Below, one piece after another: positions 1-8,923 of a stretch of 64,000 bases of DNA. How positions within the stretch are numbered: the first letter of the stretch is position 1; every line of letters starts with the position of its first letter. The notes below the pieces were generated by a model that searched no databases, was not told where the DNA came from, and was given only the letters and a program-made list of their open reading frames with translations. The translations under genes and the position numbers were made by a program. This stretch comes from Streptomyces sp. NRRL F-6131. Lineage in GTDB: Bacteria > Actinomycetota > Actinomycetes > Streptomycetales > Streptomycetaceae. The stretch spans positions 62,001-126,000 of the forward strand of contig JOHN01000005.1 in the NCBI GenBank assembly GCA_000719695.1, written 5' to 3'.

Positions 1-26
1 TTCCTTGTCCAGAATAGTTCACTCGG

Positions 27-51
27 GGACATCATTGTCCACTGGTATCGT
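27..51 (+). promoter_or_regulatory. candidate MarR operator and -10 element
   Basis: A perfect dyad GGACA-TCAT-TGTCC lies at 27-40. A -10-like hexamer TATCGT follows at 46-51, and the MarR start codon begins six bases after it, so the transcript may be leaderless. No good -35 is seen at 17-18 bp. A dyad next to the -10 of a MarR gene is the usual place for an autoregulatory operator; that role is inferred, not shown. Confidence 0.4.
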
Positions 52-57
52 GTTTCC

Positions 58-591
58 ATGACCGAGACTCCCGACCGCGCCCCGTCTCCCCACCCGGGCC
101 AGCAGGGATCCCAAGTCGCATTCCTCTTGTCCCAGTTGGGTGAGCACGCGGCCCAGGCCTTCGCCCGGCGGGTCGCCGAGCTGGACCTCACCCCCGCCCA
201 GGCGGGCCTGCTCCGGGCGGTCAGCCTGGCCCCCGGCCAGCACCAGCAGGAGCTCGCCCGGCGGCTCGGGATGTCCCCCAGCCGGTTCGTGGCCTTCGTC
301 GACGCCATCGAGGAGCGCGGACTGGTCGAGCGCCGGCGCAACCCCAAGGACCGCCGCTTCCAGGACCTCTACCTCGCGCCCAAGGGCGAGGAGGCGATGC
401 GCGGACTCGCCGAAGCGGCGCTCGCCCACGAGGAGGCCCTCTGCACCGGCCTCGACCCGCAGGAACGTATCGCCCTGGCCGGACTGTTGCGCCGGGTCGC
501 CGAGGCGCAGCAGCTCACCGCCGGGGTGCACCCCGGCTACCGCCGGCTCAACCCCCGGCGCGACGGGGCCCCGCCGCCGAGCCCGGCGTAG
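58..591 (+). CDS. MarR family transcriptional regulator
   Basis: A 177-residue winged-helix regulator of the MarR family. Residues about 45-115 hold the DNA-binding domain. The recognition region contains QQELARRLGMSPSRFVAFVD and is followed by the typical wing, with the basic stretch ERRRNPKDRRFQDLYL at about 91-106. The C-terminal 15 residues are proline-rich and probably disordered. MarR proteins bind DNA as dimers and usually respond to small phenolic or oxidised ligands, but the ligand here cannot be read from sequence. The ATG at 58 has no Shine-Dalgarno sequence and follows a -10-like hexamer directly, so a leaderless message is likely. The regulated gene may lie left of the window edge. 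Confidence 0.9.
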   Translation: MTETPDRAPSPHPGQQGSQVAFLLSQLGEHAAQAFARRVAELDLTPAQAGLLRAVSLAPGQHQQELARRLGMSPSRFVAFVDAIEERGLVERRRNPKDRRFQDLYLAPKGEEAMRGLAEAALAHEEALCTGLDPQERIALAGLLRRVAEAQQLTAGVHPGYRRLNPRRDGAPPPSPA

Positions 592-669
592 GCGGACCGC
601 GCGCACGCGGCTCGGACCAGTCGGACCGCGAGCGCGCGGCCGGGCACCGTCGGACCGCGCGCACGCGAA

Positions 670-696
670 GGCCCCCCGGCCGACGGCCGGGGGGCC
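670..696. terminator. bidirectional terminator between marR and rtcB
   Basis: A perfect 12-bp stem (670-681 with 685-696) and a GAC loop sit between two convergent genes. There is no long T-run, as is common in high-GC actinomycetes. Just upstream a 17-bp direct repeat occurs at 593-609 and 651-667. Confidence 0.75.
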
Positions 697-714
697 CTGC
701 ACGAAGGAGCGGGC

Positions 715-1908
715 TCAGCCCTTGACGCAGACCACCTGCTTCAGGTGGGCCACGACCTCGACGAGGTCCCGCTGCTGCTCGATCACCTTCTCGATCGACT
801 TGTAGGCACCCGGGATCTCGTCCACCACCCCGGAGTCCTTGCGGCACTCCACGCCCTTGGTCTGCTCGACCAGGTCGTGCGTGGTGAACCGCTTCTTCGC
901 GGCGTTGCGGCTCATCTTCCGGCCGGCGCCGTGCGAGGCCGAGTTGAACGCGGCCTCGTTGCCCAGACCGCGGACGATGTACGACCCGGTGCCCATCGAG
1001 CCCGGGATGATCCCGAAGTCGCCGGCCCCGGCCCGGATCGCGCCCTTGCGGGTGACCAGCAGGTCGACGCCGTCGTAGCGCTCCTCGGACACGTAGTTGT
1101 GGTGGCAGCTGATCACCTCGTCGAAGGCGACCTTCGCCCGGGGGAACTCGCGCCGCACCACGTCCTGGAAGAGCGCCATCATCAGCGCCCGGTTGCGCTT
1201 GGCGTACTCCTGCGCCCAGAAGAGGTCCTGCCGGTACGCGGCCATCTGCGGGGTGTCCGCGACGAAGACCGCGAGGTCACGGTCGATCAGGCCCTGGTTG
1301 TGCGGCAGCGACTGGGCCACGCCCATGTGGTGCTCCGCCAGCTCCTTGCCGATGTTGCGCGAACCGGAGTGCAGCATCAGCCAGACCCCGCCGGTGTCGT
1401 CGACGCACACCTCGATGAAGTGGTTGCCGCCGCCGAGCGTCGCCATCTGCTGGGCCGCCCGCTCGCGACGCCACTTCACCTCGGACGCGACCCCGTCGAA
1501 CCGCTGCCAGAAGTCGTCCCAGCCGGCGGTCGGGACGCCGTGCAGCTTGCCCGGATCGACCGGGTCGGCGTGCAGACCGCGGCCGACCGGGATGACCTGC
1601 TCGATCCGCGAGCGCAGCCGCGACAGGTCGTCCGGCAGGTCCTTCGCGGTGAGCGAGGTCTTCACCGCGCTCATCCCGCAGCCGATGTCCACGCCGACCG
1701 CCGCCGGGCAGACGGCGCCGCGCATGGCGATCACCGACCCCACCGTCGCCCCCTTGCCCAGGTGGACGTCGGGCATCACGGCGAGCCCGTGCAGCCAGGG
1801 CAGCGAGCTGATGTTGCGCAGCTGCTCCATGGCCTGGCCCTCGACGGCGGCCGGGTCGGTCCACATCCGGATCGGAACCCGGACGCCGGGTACCTCGGTG
1901 TACGACAT
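715..1908 (-). CDS. rtcB: RtcB-type RNA-splicing ligase
   Basis: A 397-residue protein, close to the usual 400-480 of bacterial RtcB. RtcB joins 2',3'-cyclic phosphate RNA ends to 5'-OH ends using GTP and Mn2+. Visible family features are the metal-binding stretches DVHLGKG (Asp47) and GVDIGCGM (Cys77), GGGNHFIEV (His163), and SHGAGR with His326 in the position of the guanylylated histidine. All catalytic landmarks are present. The ATG at 1908 is preceded by GGGAGG. The gene lies 356 bases downstream of the peptidase operon on the same strand and is separated from it by a terminator, so it has its own promoter. No archease or rtcA gene is nearby. Confidence 0.95.
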   Translation of the reverse strand: MSYTEVPGVRVPIRMWTDPAAVEGQAMEQLRNISSLPWLHGLAVMPDVHLGKGATVGSVIAMRGAVCPAAVGVDIGCGMSAVKTSLTAKDLPDDLSRLRSRIEQVIPVGRGLHADPVDPGKLHGVPTAGWDDFWQRFDGVASEVKWRRERAAQQMATLGGGNHFIEVCVDDTGGVWLMLHSGSRNIGKELAEHHMGVAQSLPHNQGLIDRDLAVFVADTPQMAAYRQDLFWAQEYAKRNRALMMALFQDVVRREFPRAKVAFDEVISCHHNYVSEERYDGVDLLVTRKGAIRAGAGDFGIIPGSMGTGSYIVRGLGNEAAFNSASHGAGRKMSRNAAKKRFTTHDLVEQTKGVECRKDSGVVDEIPGAYKSIEKVIEQQRDLVEVVAHLKQVVCVKG

Positions 1909-2213
1909 GGTTCAACGACCTCCCAAGGTCGGACGGTTCAAGCGTAGGCGGGGTGTGCACCCCGGGGGGATGCCGCGCGAAGGGACCCGGCGCGACGCGG
2001 GGACGTCAGTGGTCGGCGGCGCTCAGGCGGCCGGGAGGCATCGGGAGGACGGTCTCGGGGAGCGCCGCTGGGATTGCTCGACCCGCATGGTGACCGCCTC
2101 CTCTCCGTGTGTGTACCGGGTGCCGGGAGACATCTACCCACGCACCGCGCGGCGGCCGCAACGGAATTAACGCAACGCCGCCGATCGGCGCCGGATCGGC
2201 GCCGGAACGCGAA
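1909..2213. other. intergenic region upstream of rtcB
   Basis: About 300 bases hold the promoter side of rtcB and the downstream side of the M16 operon. A duplicated GATCGGCGCCG sits near 2183-2205. No further gene, RNA gene or clear consensus promoter was found. Confidence 0.4.
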
Positions 2214-2251
2214 GGGGCCCGGCAGAGCGTCGGAACGCTCCACCGGGCCCC
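2214..2251 (-). terminator. terminator of the M16 peptidase operon
   Basis: A compound hairpin 14 bases past the stop codon. A 9-bp outer stem (2214-2222 with 2243-2251) encloses an inner AGCGT-CGGA-ACGCT hairpin. Confidence 0.7.
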
Positions 2252-2264
2252 GGGGCCCGTCCGG

Positions 2265-3656
2265 TCAGGCGCTGACCACGGTCACCTCGCCGATGCCCAG
2301 CTCCCGCACCCGGTCCGCGAACGCGGCGGCGTCGCCGACCAGGACGGTCACCAGCCGGTCCGGCGGGAAGGCCTTCACCACGGCCTCGGTGGCGGCGGCC
2401 GTCGACAGCTCGGCCAGCTGCCGGTAGACCTCGGCCTGGAAGTCGTCCGCCAGGTGCTGCTCGACCTGGTCGGCCAGCGTGCCGGCCACCGAACCCGCCG
2501 TCTCGTACTTCAGCGGTGCCACGCCGACCAGGAACTGCACGGCCTCGTCGCGCTCCGCGTCGGTGAGCCCCTCGGCGGCCAGCGTGCGCAGGATGGTCCA
2601 GGTGTCGGCCAGCGCCGGGGCGGTGGAGGCGGTGTCCACCGAGCCGCTGATCGCCAGCATGGCGCGCCCGCTGCCGTCGGCGGCCGAGCGCAGCGGCTGC
2701 GCGAACGCCCGCACGCCGTAGGTGTAGCCCTTCTCCTCGCGCAGCACCCGGTCCAGCCGGGAGGTGAGGGTGCCGCCCAGGCAGTAGGTGCCGAGGATCT
2801 GCGCGGCCCAGCTCGGGTCGTGCCGGTCCGGGCCGATCCGCCCGATCAGCAGCTGGGTCTGGACCGAACCGGGCCGGTCCACGATGATCACCCGGCCGGT
2901 GTCGTCGGCGGTCACCGGAGCGTGCGTACTCGGCGCGGCCGGCGTGCCCTTCCAGCCGCCGAGGGTGGACTCCAGGAGGGCCGGCAGGTCGGTGCCGGTG
3001 AGGTCGCCGACCACCACCACGGTGGTGGTGGCGGGCCGCACGTGCCCCTCGTAGAAGGCCCGGACGGCGGCCCGGTCGATCGTCTTCACCGTCTCGGCGG
3101 TGCCGCCGCGCGGGCGGGAGAGCCGGTCGGCGCCGTCGAACAGTGCCGCGTACAGCGCCTTGGCGGCCCGCCGGGCCGGGTTGGCCTGCTCGTGCACGAT
3201 CTCGTCCAGCCGGTTGGCGACCAGCCGCTCGATCTCGTCCTCCGGCAGCGCCGGGCTGCCCAGCGCGGCGGCCAGCAGGTCCAGGCCGCGGGCCAGCCGG
3301 GAGGCCGGGACCTCCAGCGAGACCCGGATGCACGGGTGGTCGGCGTGCGCGTCCAGGGTGGCGCCGGCCCGCTCCAGCTCGGCCGCGAACTCCTCGGCGG
3401 AGAGCGTGTCGGTGCCCTCGCTGAGCGCCCGGGCGAGGATCGAACCGACGCCGTCCAGCCCCTCCGGCTCGGCGGCGAGCGGGGCGTCGAGCAGCACGTC
3501 GACGGCCACCAGCTGCTGGCCGGGGCGGTGGCAGTGCAGCACGGTGATGCCGTTGCCGAGGGCGGCGCGCTCCGGCGCCGGGAACGCCCACGGGGAGGGC
3601 GTGCCGGGCTGGGGCTGCTGGTGGAAGGTCATGGCGGGGACGTACTCGGTGCTCAT
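2265..3656 (-). CDS. M16 family peptidase-like protein, non-catalytic subunit
   Basis: A 463-residue protein with the two-domain M16 (pitrilysin / processing peptidase) architecture, including the FLVGVAPLKYETA and glycine-rich SGSVDTAS segments of the second half. Where active members carry HXXEH, this one reads GVGSILARALSEGT, so the zinc site is missing and it cannot be the catalytic subunit by itself. It overlaps the upstream M16 gene by four bases (ATGA), which implies translational coupling and a heterodimer like mitochondrial processing peptidase or other bacterial active/inactive M16 pairs. It probably supplies the substrate-binding chamber. Substrate unknown. Confidence 0.9.
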   Translation of the reverse strand: MSTEYVPAMTFHQQPQPGTPSPWAFPAPERAALGNGITVLHCHRPGQQLVAVDVLLDAPLAAEPEGLDGVGSILARALSEGTDTLSAEEFAAELERAGATLDAHADHPCIRVSLEVPASRLARGLDLLAAALGSPALPEDEIERLVANRLDEIVHEQANPARRAAKALYAALFDGADRLSRPRGGTAETVKTIDRAAVRAFYEGHVRPATTTVVVVGDLTGTDLPALLESTLGGWKGTPAAPSTHAPVTADDTGRVIIVDRPGSVQTQLLIGRIGPDRHDPSWAAQILGTYCLGGTLTSRLDRVLREEKGYTYGVRAFAQPLRSAADGSGRAMLAISGSVDTASTAPALADTWTILRTLAAEGLTDAERDEAVQFLVGVAPLKYETAGSVAGTLADQVEQHLADDFQAEVYRQLAELSTAAATEAVVKAFPPDRLVTVLVGDAAAFADRVRELGIGEVTVVSA

Positions 3657-5020
3657 ACGGCGGCGCCCTCCTCGTCGGTCTCGGCGGTGGCAGCGGTGTC
3701 GGCGGCGGTGTCCTCGGCGGCTTCCTCGGCCGGGGTCGGCTCGTACACCAGGACCGCCCGGTTCTGCGGGTGCAGCCGCGCCTCGGCGACCGCCCGCACC
3801 TCCTCGGCGGTGACGTCGAGGACCTTGGGCAGGGCGTCGTTCAGCAGCTTCGGGTCACCGAACAGCACGGCGTAGCGGCAGAGTTCGTCGGCGCGCCCGG
3901 CCACCGTGGTGAGCCGGTCCAGCCACTCCCGCTCGATCTGCGCCTGGGCGCGCTCCAGCTCGGCCGCGGTCGGCCCCTCGGCGGCGAACCGGGCCAGCTC
4001 CTCGTCGACCGCCGCCTCGATCTGCTCGACGGTGGCGTCGCCCGAGGTCTTGACGTCCAGCCAGCCCAGGCTCGGCGCACCGGACAGCCGCAGCAGGCCG
4101 AAGCCGGCCGCCACCGCGGTGCGGTCCCGGCGGACCAGCCGGTTGTACAGCCGGCTCGACTCGCCGCTGCCCAGGACGGTCAGCGCCAGGTCGGCGGCGT
4201 CCGCCTCGCGGGTGCCGTCGTGCGGCAGCCGGTAGGCGGCCATCAGCGCGCGGGAGGGCACGTCCTCGCGGACGAGCTCGCGGATCTCCCGGCCGACGTT
4301 CTCCGGCAGCGAGCCGTCGCGCGGCGGCTGCTTGCCGTCGTGCGCGGGGATGCTGCCGAAGTACTTCTCCACCCAGGCGATCGTCCGCTCCGGGTCGATG
4401 TCGCCGACCACCGAGAGCACCGCGTTGTTCGGCGCGTAGTACGTGCGGAAGAACGCGCGCGCGTCCTCCAGGGTGGCCGCGTCCAGGTCGGCCATCGAGC
4501 CGATCGGGGTGTGGTGGTACGGGTGGCCGTCCGGGAACGACAGCGCGGTGAGCCGCTCGAACGCGGTGCCGTAGGGCACGTTGTCGTACCGCTGGCGGCG
4601 CTCGTTCTTCACCACGTCGCGCTGGTTCTCCATCGACGTCTCGTCGAGGGCGGCCAGCAGCGAGCCCATCCGGTCCGCCTCCAGCCAGAGCGCGAGCTCC
4701 AGCTGGTGGGCCGGCATGGTCTCGAAGTAGTTGGTGCGCTCGAAGCTCGTGGTGCCGTTGAGCGAGCCGCCGGCGCCCTGGACGAGCTCGAAGTGCCCGT
4801 TGTTGGAGACGTTGGCGGATCCCTGGAACATCAGGTGCTCGAACAGGTGGGCCAGCCCGGTGCGGCCCTTCACCTCGTGCCGGGAGCCCACGTCGTACCA
4901 GAGGCAGACCGCGGCCACCGGGGTCAGGTGGTCCTCGGAGAGGACGACGCGCAGGCCATTGGCCAGGCGGTGCTCGGTGATGGCGATGCCTCGCTGGGAG
5001 GCGGGGGCCGGGTTGGCCAT
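3653..5020 (-). CDS. M16 family zinc metallopeptidase, catalytic subunit
   Basis: A 455-residue M16B peptidase. The inverted zinc motif HLFEH is at residues 58-62, with the supporting glutamate region NQRDVVKNERRQRYDN downstream. This is the active partner of the non-catalytic M16 gene that follows it with a four-base overlap. The reading frame stays open far upstream, but the ATG at 5020 is chosen because family alignment begins at about MANPAPASQRGIAITEHRLANGLRVV and the upstream part is arginine/proline-rich shadow sequence. Cytoplasmic: no signal peptide. In many bacteria such pairs degrade small peptides; the target here is unknown. The gene is divergent from parC. Confidence 0.93.
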   Translation of the reverse strand: MANPAPASQRGIAITEHRLANGLRVVLSEDHLTPVAAVCLWYDVGSRHEVKGRTGLAHLFEHLMFQGSANVSNNGHFELVQGAGGSLNGTTSFERTNYFETMPAHQLELALWLEADRMGSLLAALDETSMENQRDVVKNERRQRYDNVPYGTAFERLTALSFPDGHPYHHTPIGSMADLDAATLEDARAFFRTYYAPNNAVLSVVGDIDPERTIAWVEKYFGSIPAHDGKQPPRDGSLPENVGREIRELVREDVPSRALMAAYRLPHDGTREADAADLALTVLGSGESSRLYNRLVRRDRTAVAAGFGLLRLSGAPSLGWLDVKTSGDATVEQIEAAVDEELARFAAEGPTAAELERAQAQIEREWLDRLTTVAGRADELCRYAVLFGDPKLLNDALPKVLDVTAEEVRAVAEARLHPQNRAVLVYEPTPAEEAAEDTAADTAATAETDEEGAAV

Positions 5021-5282
5021 GCGCTCGGGTCCTTCCCGTCGTCGACGTCGGGGGGTTCGTGTGGCGTCCCCCATTGTGGTGCAACGCGCGGGAGCCGTGG
5101 ATGTGTCCGCGCGGACGGGGCGTTCGCCAGGGGCGGAAGAGGGGCACTGGCCGGGACTGTCGGCGGGAGGGTCCACAATGGGGGCGCCGAGCCCTGTTGA
5201 CAGAACAGCCGACAGTCCCGGTGACACCGCGCCGACGAGACGCAGACGAGACGCAAGCGAGACGTAAGGGAGCCCCGCCGCG
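5021..5282. promoter_or_regulatory. divergent promoter region between M16 operon and parC
   Basis: Two nested perfect inverted repeats are present: a 12-bp pair (5068-5079 and 5173-5184) and a 14-bp pair (5151-5164 and 5208-5221). The 12-bp arms place the hexamer CACAAT facing each gene on its own coding strand. A TTGACA occurs at 5197-5202 without a matching -10. The parC ribosome-binding site AAGGGAG lies about 12 bases before its ATG. Which element is promoter and which is operator is not clear. Confidence 0.4.
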
Positions 5283-7733
5283 ATGGCCCGCCGCAGTTCG
5301 CCGACCCCGCCGCCCGGAGACTTCGAGGAGCGCATCCTCGACGTCGACGTCGTGGACGAGATGCAGGGCTCGTTCCTCGAGTACGCCTACTCCGTCATCT
5401 ACTCCCGGGCCCTCCCGGACGCGCGGGACGGCCTCAAGCCGGTGCACCGCCGCATCCTGTACCAGGCCAACGAGATGGGCCTGCGCCCGGAGCGCGGCCA
5501 CGTCAAGTGCGCCCGCCTGGTCGGCGAGGTGATGGGCCGGCTGCACCCGCACGGCGACGCCTCCATCTACGACTCCGTGGTCCGCATGGCCCAGCCGTTC
5601 TCGATGCGGCTGCCGCTGATCGACGGCCACGGCAACTTCGGTTCGCTGGGCAACGACGACCCGCCGGCCGCGATGCGCTACACCGAGTCGCGGCTCACCG
5701 CCGCCTCGATGGCGATGGTCGAGTCGATCCACGAGGAGACCGTCGACTTCGGCCCCAACTACGACGGCAGCGAGCAGGAACCGCTGGCGCTCCCGGCGGC
5801 CTTCCCCAACCTGCTGGTCAACGGCGCCACCGGCATCGCCGTCGGCATGGCCACCAACATGCCGCCGCACAACCTCTCCGAGGTCGTCGCCGCCGCCCGC
5901 CACCTGATCAAGCACCCGAACGCCGACCTCGACACCCTGATGCGGTTCGTCCCCGGCCCCGACCTGCCCACCGGCGGACGGATCGTCGGCCTCTCCGGCA
6001 TCCGGGACGCCTACGAGTCCGGCCGCGGCACCTTCAAGATCCGCGCCACCACCACCGTCGAGGCCGTCACCGCCCGCCGCAAGGGCATCGTGGTCACCGA
6101 GCTGCCGTACAACGTCGGCCCGGAGAAGGTCATCTCCAAGATCAAGGACCTCGTCAACGCGAAGAAGCTCCAGGGCATCGCGGACGTCAAGGACCTCACC
6201 GACCGCGAGCACGGCCTGCGGCTGGTCATCGAGGTCAAGAACGGCTTCGTGCCCGAGGCGCTGCTGGAGCAGCTCTACAAGCTGACGCCGATGGAGGAGA
6301 CCTTCGGCATCAACAACGTGGCGCTGGTCGACGGCCAGCCGCTCACCCTCGGCCTCAAGGAGCTGCTGGAGGTCTACGTCGACCACCGCTTCGAGGTGGT
6401 CCGCCGGCGCAGCGACTTCCGCCGCCGCAAGCGCCAGGAGCGGCTGCACCTGGTCGAGGGCCTGCTGGTCGCGCTGATCGACATCGACGAGGTCATCGCG
6501 ATCATCCGGTCGAGCGACAACGCCGCGCAGGCCAAGGAGCGCCTGATCGAGCGCTTCTCGCTCAGCGAGACGCAGACCGCGTACATCCTCGACACCCCGC
6601 TGCGCCGGCTCACCCGCTTCGACCGCGTCGAGCTGGAGCAGGAGCAGGCCAAGCTCAACTCCGAGATCGCCGAGCTGACCGAGATCCTGGAGTCGGACAC
6701 CCGGCTGCGCAGCGTGGTCTCCGGCGAACTCGGCGCCGTCGCCAAGCAGTTCGGCACCGAGCGGCGCACCGTCCTGCTGGAGGCCGGCGCCGCGCCGGCC
6801 GCCTCGCTGACCGTGCCGCTGGAGGTCGCGGACGACCCCTGCCGGGTGCTGCTCTCCTCCACCGGCCTGCTCGCCCGCACCGCCGACGGCGAGCCGTTCG
6901 AGCTGTCCGAGAAGCGCGCCAAGCACGACGTGATCGTCTCCGCGGTGCCGACCACGGCCCGCGCCGACGTCGGCGTGGTCACCTCGGCCGGCCGGGTCCT
7001 GCGGCTGCCGGTCATCGACCTGCCGGCGCTGCCGCCCACCCCCTCGCCGACGCTGGCCGGCGGCGCCGCCGTCACCGAGTTCCTCCGGCTGGAGGCCGAC
7101 GAGCGGGTCCTCGCGCTGACCACCCTGGACGAGTCCTCCCCCGGCCTGGCGCTGGGCACCGTGCAGGGCGTCGTCAAGCGGGTGGTGCCCGAATGGCCCG
7201 CCAACAAGGACGAGTTCGAGGTGATCGGGCTCAAGGACGGCGACGAGGTGATCGGCGCGGTCGAGCTGCGCACCGGCGAGGAGGACCTCGTCTTCATCAC
7301 CTCCGACGCCCAGCTGCTGCGCTACCCCGCCGGACAGGTCCGCCCGCAGGGCCGCCCGGCCGGCGGCATGGCCGGCATCAAGCTGGCCGACGGCGCCCGG
7401 GTGCTCTCCTTCACCGCCGTCGACCCGGCCGTGGACGCGGTGGTCGTCTCGGTGGCCGGCGCCTCCGGAACGCTCACCGGCGAGGCCCAGTCCAGCTGGA
7501 AGGTCACGCCCTTCGAGCAGTACCCGCGCAAGGGGCGGGCCACCGGCGGGGTGCGCTGCCAGCGCTTCCTGCGCGGCGAGGACGCGCTCGCCTTCGCCTG
7601 GGCCGGTCCGGCGCCCGCCCGGGCCGCCACCGCCAAGGGCGCCCCGGTCGACCTGCCGGAGCGCGACCCGCGCCGGGACGGTTCCGGCACCCCGGTGACC
7701 ACCCCGCTGGACACCGTCGCCGGGCCCGCGTAG
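5283..7733 (+). CDS. parC: DNA topoisomerase IV subunit A (GyrA/ParC family)
   Basis: An 816-residue type IIA topoisomerase A subunit that decatenates and relaxes DNA together with ParE (encoded at 13833-15944). The winged-helix and tower part holds the catalytic tyrosine, Tyr133 in AAMRYTESR, preceded by the quinolone-region motif [14 protein letters not shown] coiled coil spans about 380-480. The C-terminal beta-pinwheel (about 510-790) lacks a canonical GyrA box, which supports topoisomerase IV rather than gyrase. The start ATG has AAGGGAG upstream. A strong terminator follows. ParC and ParE are split by about 6 kb, as is usual in Streptomyces. Confidence 0.95.
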   Translation: MARRSSPTPPPGDFEERILDVDVVDEMQGSFLEYAYSVIYSRALPDARDGLKPVHRRILYQANEMGLRPERGHVKCARLVGEVMGRLHPHGDASIYDSVVRMAQPFSMRLPLIDGHGNFGSLGNDDPPAAMRYTESRLTAASMAMVESIHEETVDFGPNYDGSEQEPLALPAAFPNLLVNGATGIAVGMATNMPPHNLSEVVAAARHLIKHPNADLDTLMRFVPGPDLPTGGRIVGLSGIRDAYESGRGTFKIRATTTVEAVTARRKGIVVTELPYNVGPEKVISKIKDLVNAKKLQGIADVKDLTDREHGLRLVIEVKNGFVPEALLEQLYKLTPMEETFGINNVALVDGQPLTLGLKELLEVYVDHRFEVVRRRSDFRRRKRQERLHLVEGLLVALIDIDEVIAIIRSSDNAAQAKERLIERFSLSETQTAYILDTPLRRLTRFDRVELEQEQAKLNSEIAELTEILESDTRLRSVVSGELGAVAKQFGTERRTVLLEAGAAPAASLTVPLEVADDPCRVLLSSTGLLARTADGEPFELSEKRAKHDVIVSAVPTTARADVGVVTSAGRVLRLPVIDLPALPPTPSPTLAGGAAVTEFLRLEADERVLALTTLDESSPGLALGTVQGVVKRVVPEWPANKDEFEVIGLKDGDEVIGAVELRTGEEDLVFITSDAQLLRYPAGQVRPQGRPAGGMAGIKLADGARVLSFTAVDPAVDAVVVSVAGASGTLTGEAQSSWKVTPFEQYPRKGRATGGVRCQRFLRGEDALAFAWAGPAPARAATAKGAPVDLPERDPRRDGSGTPVTTPLDTVAGPA

Positions 7734-7750
7734 TCCGGGCCCGCCGCACC

Positions 7751-7789
7751 CCGCGGGGGCGCCGACCTCGCCGGTCGGCGCCCCCGCGG
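7751..7789 (+). terminator. parC terminator
   Basis: A perfect 17-bp stem with a 5-base loop, 18 bases past the parC stop. Confidence 0.85.
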
Positions 7790-7870
7790 CGTTCCCGCCC
7801 GGCCGCCGGCCGCCACCGGGCCGCCCGTCGTCGGCGGCGCTCCCCCGGCGGCCGCGCCACGGGCGGCGGG

Positions 7871-7889
7871 CAAGGGTAGCCTTACCGGC
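7871..7889 (+). promoter_or_regulatory. candidate iron box overlapping a leaderless promoter
   Basis: Read on the minus strand this 19-mer contains GGTAAGGCTACCC, which matches about 11 of 19 positions of the actinobacterial DmdR1/IdeR iron box. It overlaps a -10-like TAGCCT at 7877-7882, and the GTG start of the next gene is seven bases past that hexamer. Binding by an iron-dependent repressor would block the promoter. This is inferred from match and position only. Confidence 0.4.
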
Positions 7890-8798
7890 GTGAGCACCTG
7901 TGCGACGCTGTCGCGTGAACTGTCGGAGCCCCTGGCCGCCACCGCCGCGACCGCCACCACCTGGCTGCTGGTCGAACAGAACGGCCCGTGGGGGGCGAAG
8001 GCGCTCGGCGAGAGCCACCTGGACCCGGCGGTCGGCCGCGCGCTGGACGCCGCGACCGCGGGCACCGGCGTCCGGGTCGCGCTGATCCGCCGCCCCGGCC
8101 GGCACGCGGACTGCCTGCCGACCCCCCGGCACGAGGTGGTCGTGGCCCACACCGTCCCCGCCCCCGGACGTGCCTGGGTGCGCCGCGGCGCGGTGGCGGA
8201 CCCGGCGGAGCTGCTGGCCCTGGACTTCGCCGCGCTGGGCGCCGGCGACCACGGCGGCTTCGGGGTGCCGCACGTCGGCGGCCCGATCGCCCTGGTGTGC
8301 ACCAACGGCCGCCGCGACCGCTGCTGCGCCCTGCTGGGCCGCCCGCTCGCCGCCGACCTGGCGGCGGCCGGGCACAGCGAGGTGTGGGAGGTGACGCACC
8401 TCGGCGGGCACCGTTTCTCCCCCACCATGCTGGTGCTGCCGTACGGCTACGCGTACGGGCGGCTGACCGCCGAGTCGGCCAAGGAGGTGCTGGCGGCGAC
8501 GGCGGCCGGCCACATGGTGCCGGAGTGGTCGCGCGGCTGCTCCGGCTGGGAACGGCCCGCCCAGGCCGCCGACCAGGCCGTGCGGACGGTCACCGGCGAG
8601 ACCCGGGCGGACGCTCTGACCCTGGACCAGCGGCCGGACGGCGCGGGACGCTGGCGGGTCGGCGTCCGGCACGAGGACGGCCGGTCCTGGGAGGTCGAGG
8701 TGGCCGAGGCCGCCAGCGAGCCGCCCCGCCCGGAGAGTTGCGGCAAGGCGGCGGGCACGCCGTCCCGGATGGAGGTCACCTCGCTCCGCGAGCTCTGA
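7890..8798 (+). CDS. sucrase/ferredoxin-like family protein
   Basis: A 302-residue protein of the sucrase/ferredoxin-like family, which has a thioredoxin-like fold and binds a [2Fe-2S] cluster. Cysteines likely to matter are in LVCTNGRRDRCCALLGRP and RGCSGWERP, and the conserved stretch LGGHRFSPTMLVLPYGYAYGRL is complete. The physiological partner is not known for this family. It starts with GTG and has no Shine-Dalgarno sequence; the start sits directly behind a -10-like hexamer that overlaps a candidate iron box, so it is probably leaderless and iron-repressed. A terminator shared with the convergent symporter gene follows. Confidence 0.88.
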   Translation: MSTCATLSRELSEPLAATAATATTWLLVEQNGPWGAKALGESHLDPAVGRALDAATAGTGVRVALIRRPGRHADCLPTPRHEVVVAHTVPAPGRAWVRRGAVADPAELLALDFAALGAGDHGGFGVPHVGGPIALVCTNGRRDRCCALLGRPLAADLAAAGHSEVWEVTHLGGHRFSPTMLVLPYGYAYGRLTAESAKEVLAATAAGHMVPEWSRGCSGWERPAQAADQAVRTVTGETRADALTLDQRPDGAGRWRVGVRHEDGRSWEVEVAEAASEPPRPESCGKAAGTPSRMEVTSLREL

Positions 8799-8853
8799 AC
8801 CACCCGCGTGCTCCGAACCACCCGTCCCGGCCCGCCCGCCGGTCGGGTCCGCG

Positions 8854-8901
8854 GACGGCCTCGACCCCCGGCGGACGCTCCGCCGGGGGTCGAGGGCCGT
8901 C
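8854..8901. terminator. bidirectional terminator
   Basis: A perfect 15-bp stem (8861-8875 with 8879-8893) is extended by seven more pairs beyond a one-base bulge. It lies between the convergent Fe-S protein and symporter genes. Confidence 0.85.
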
Positions 8902-8923
8902 GGGCAGCGCCCGGGGCGGGCCG

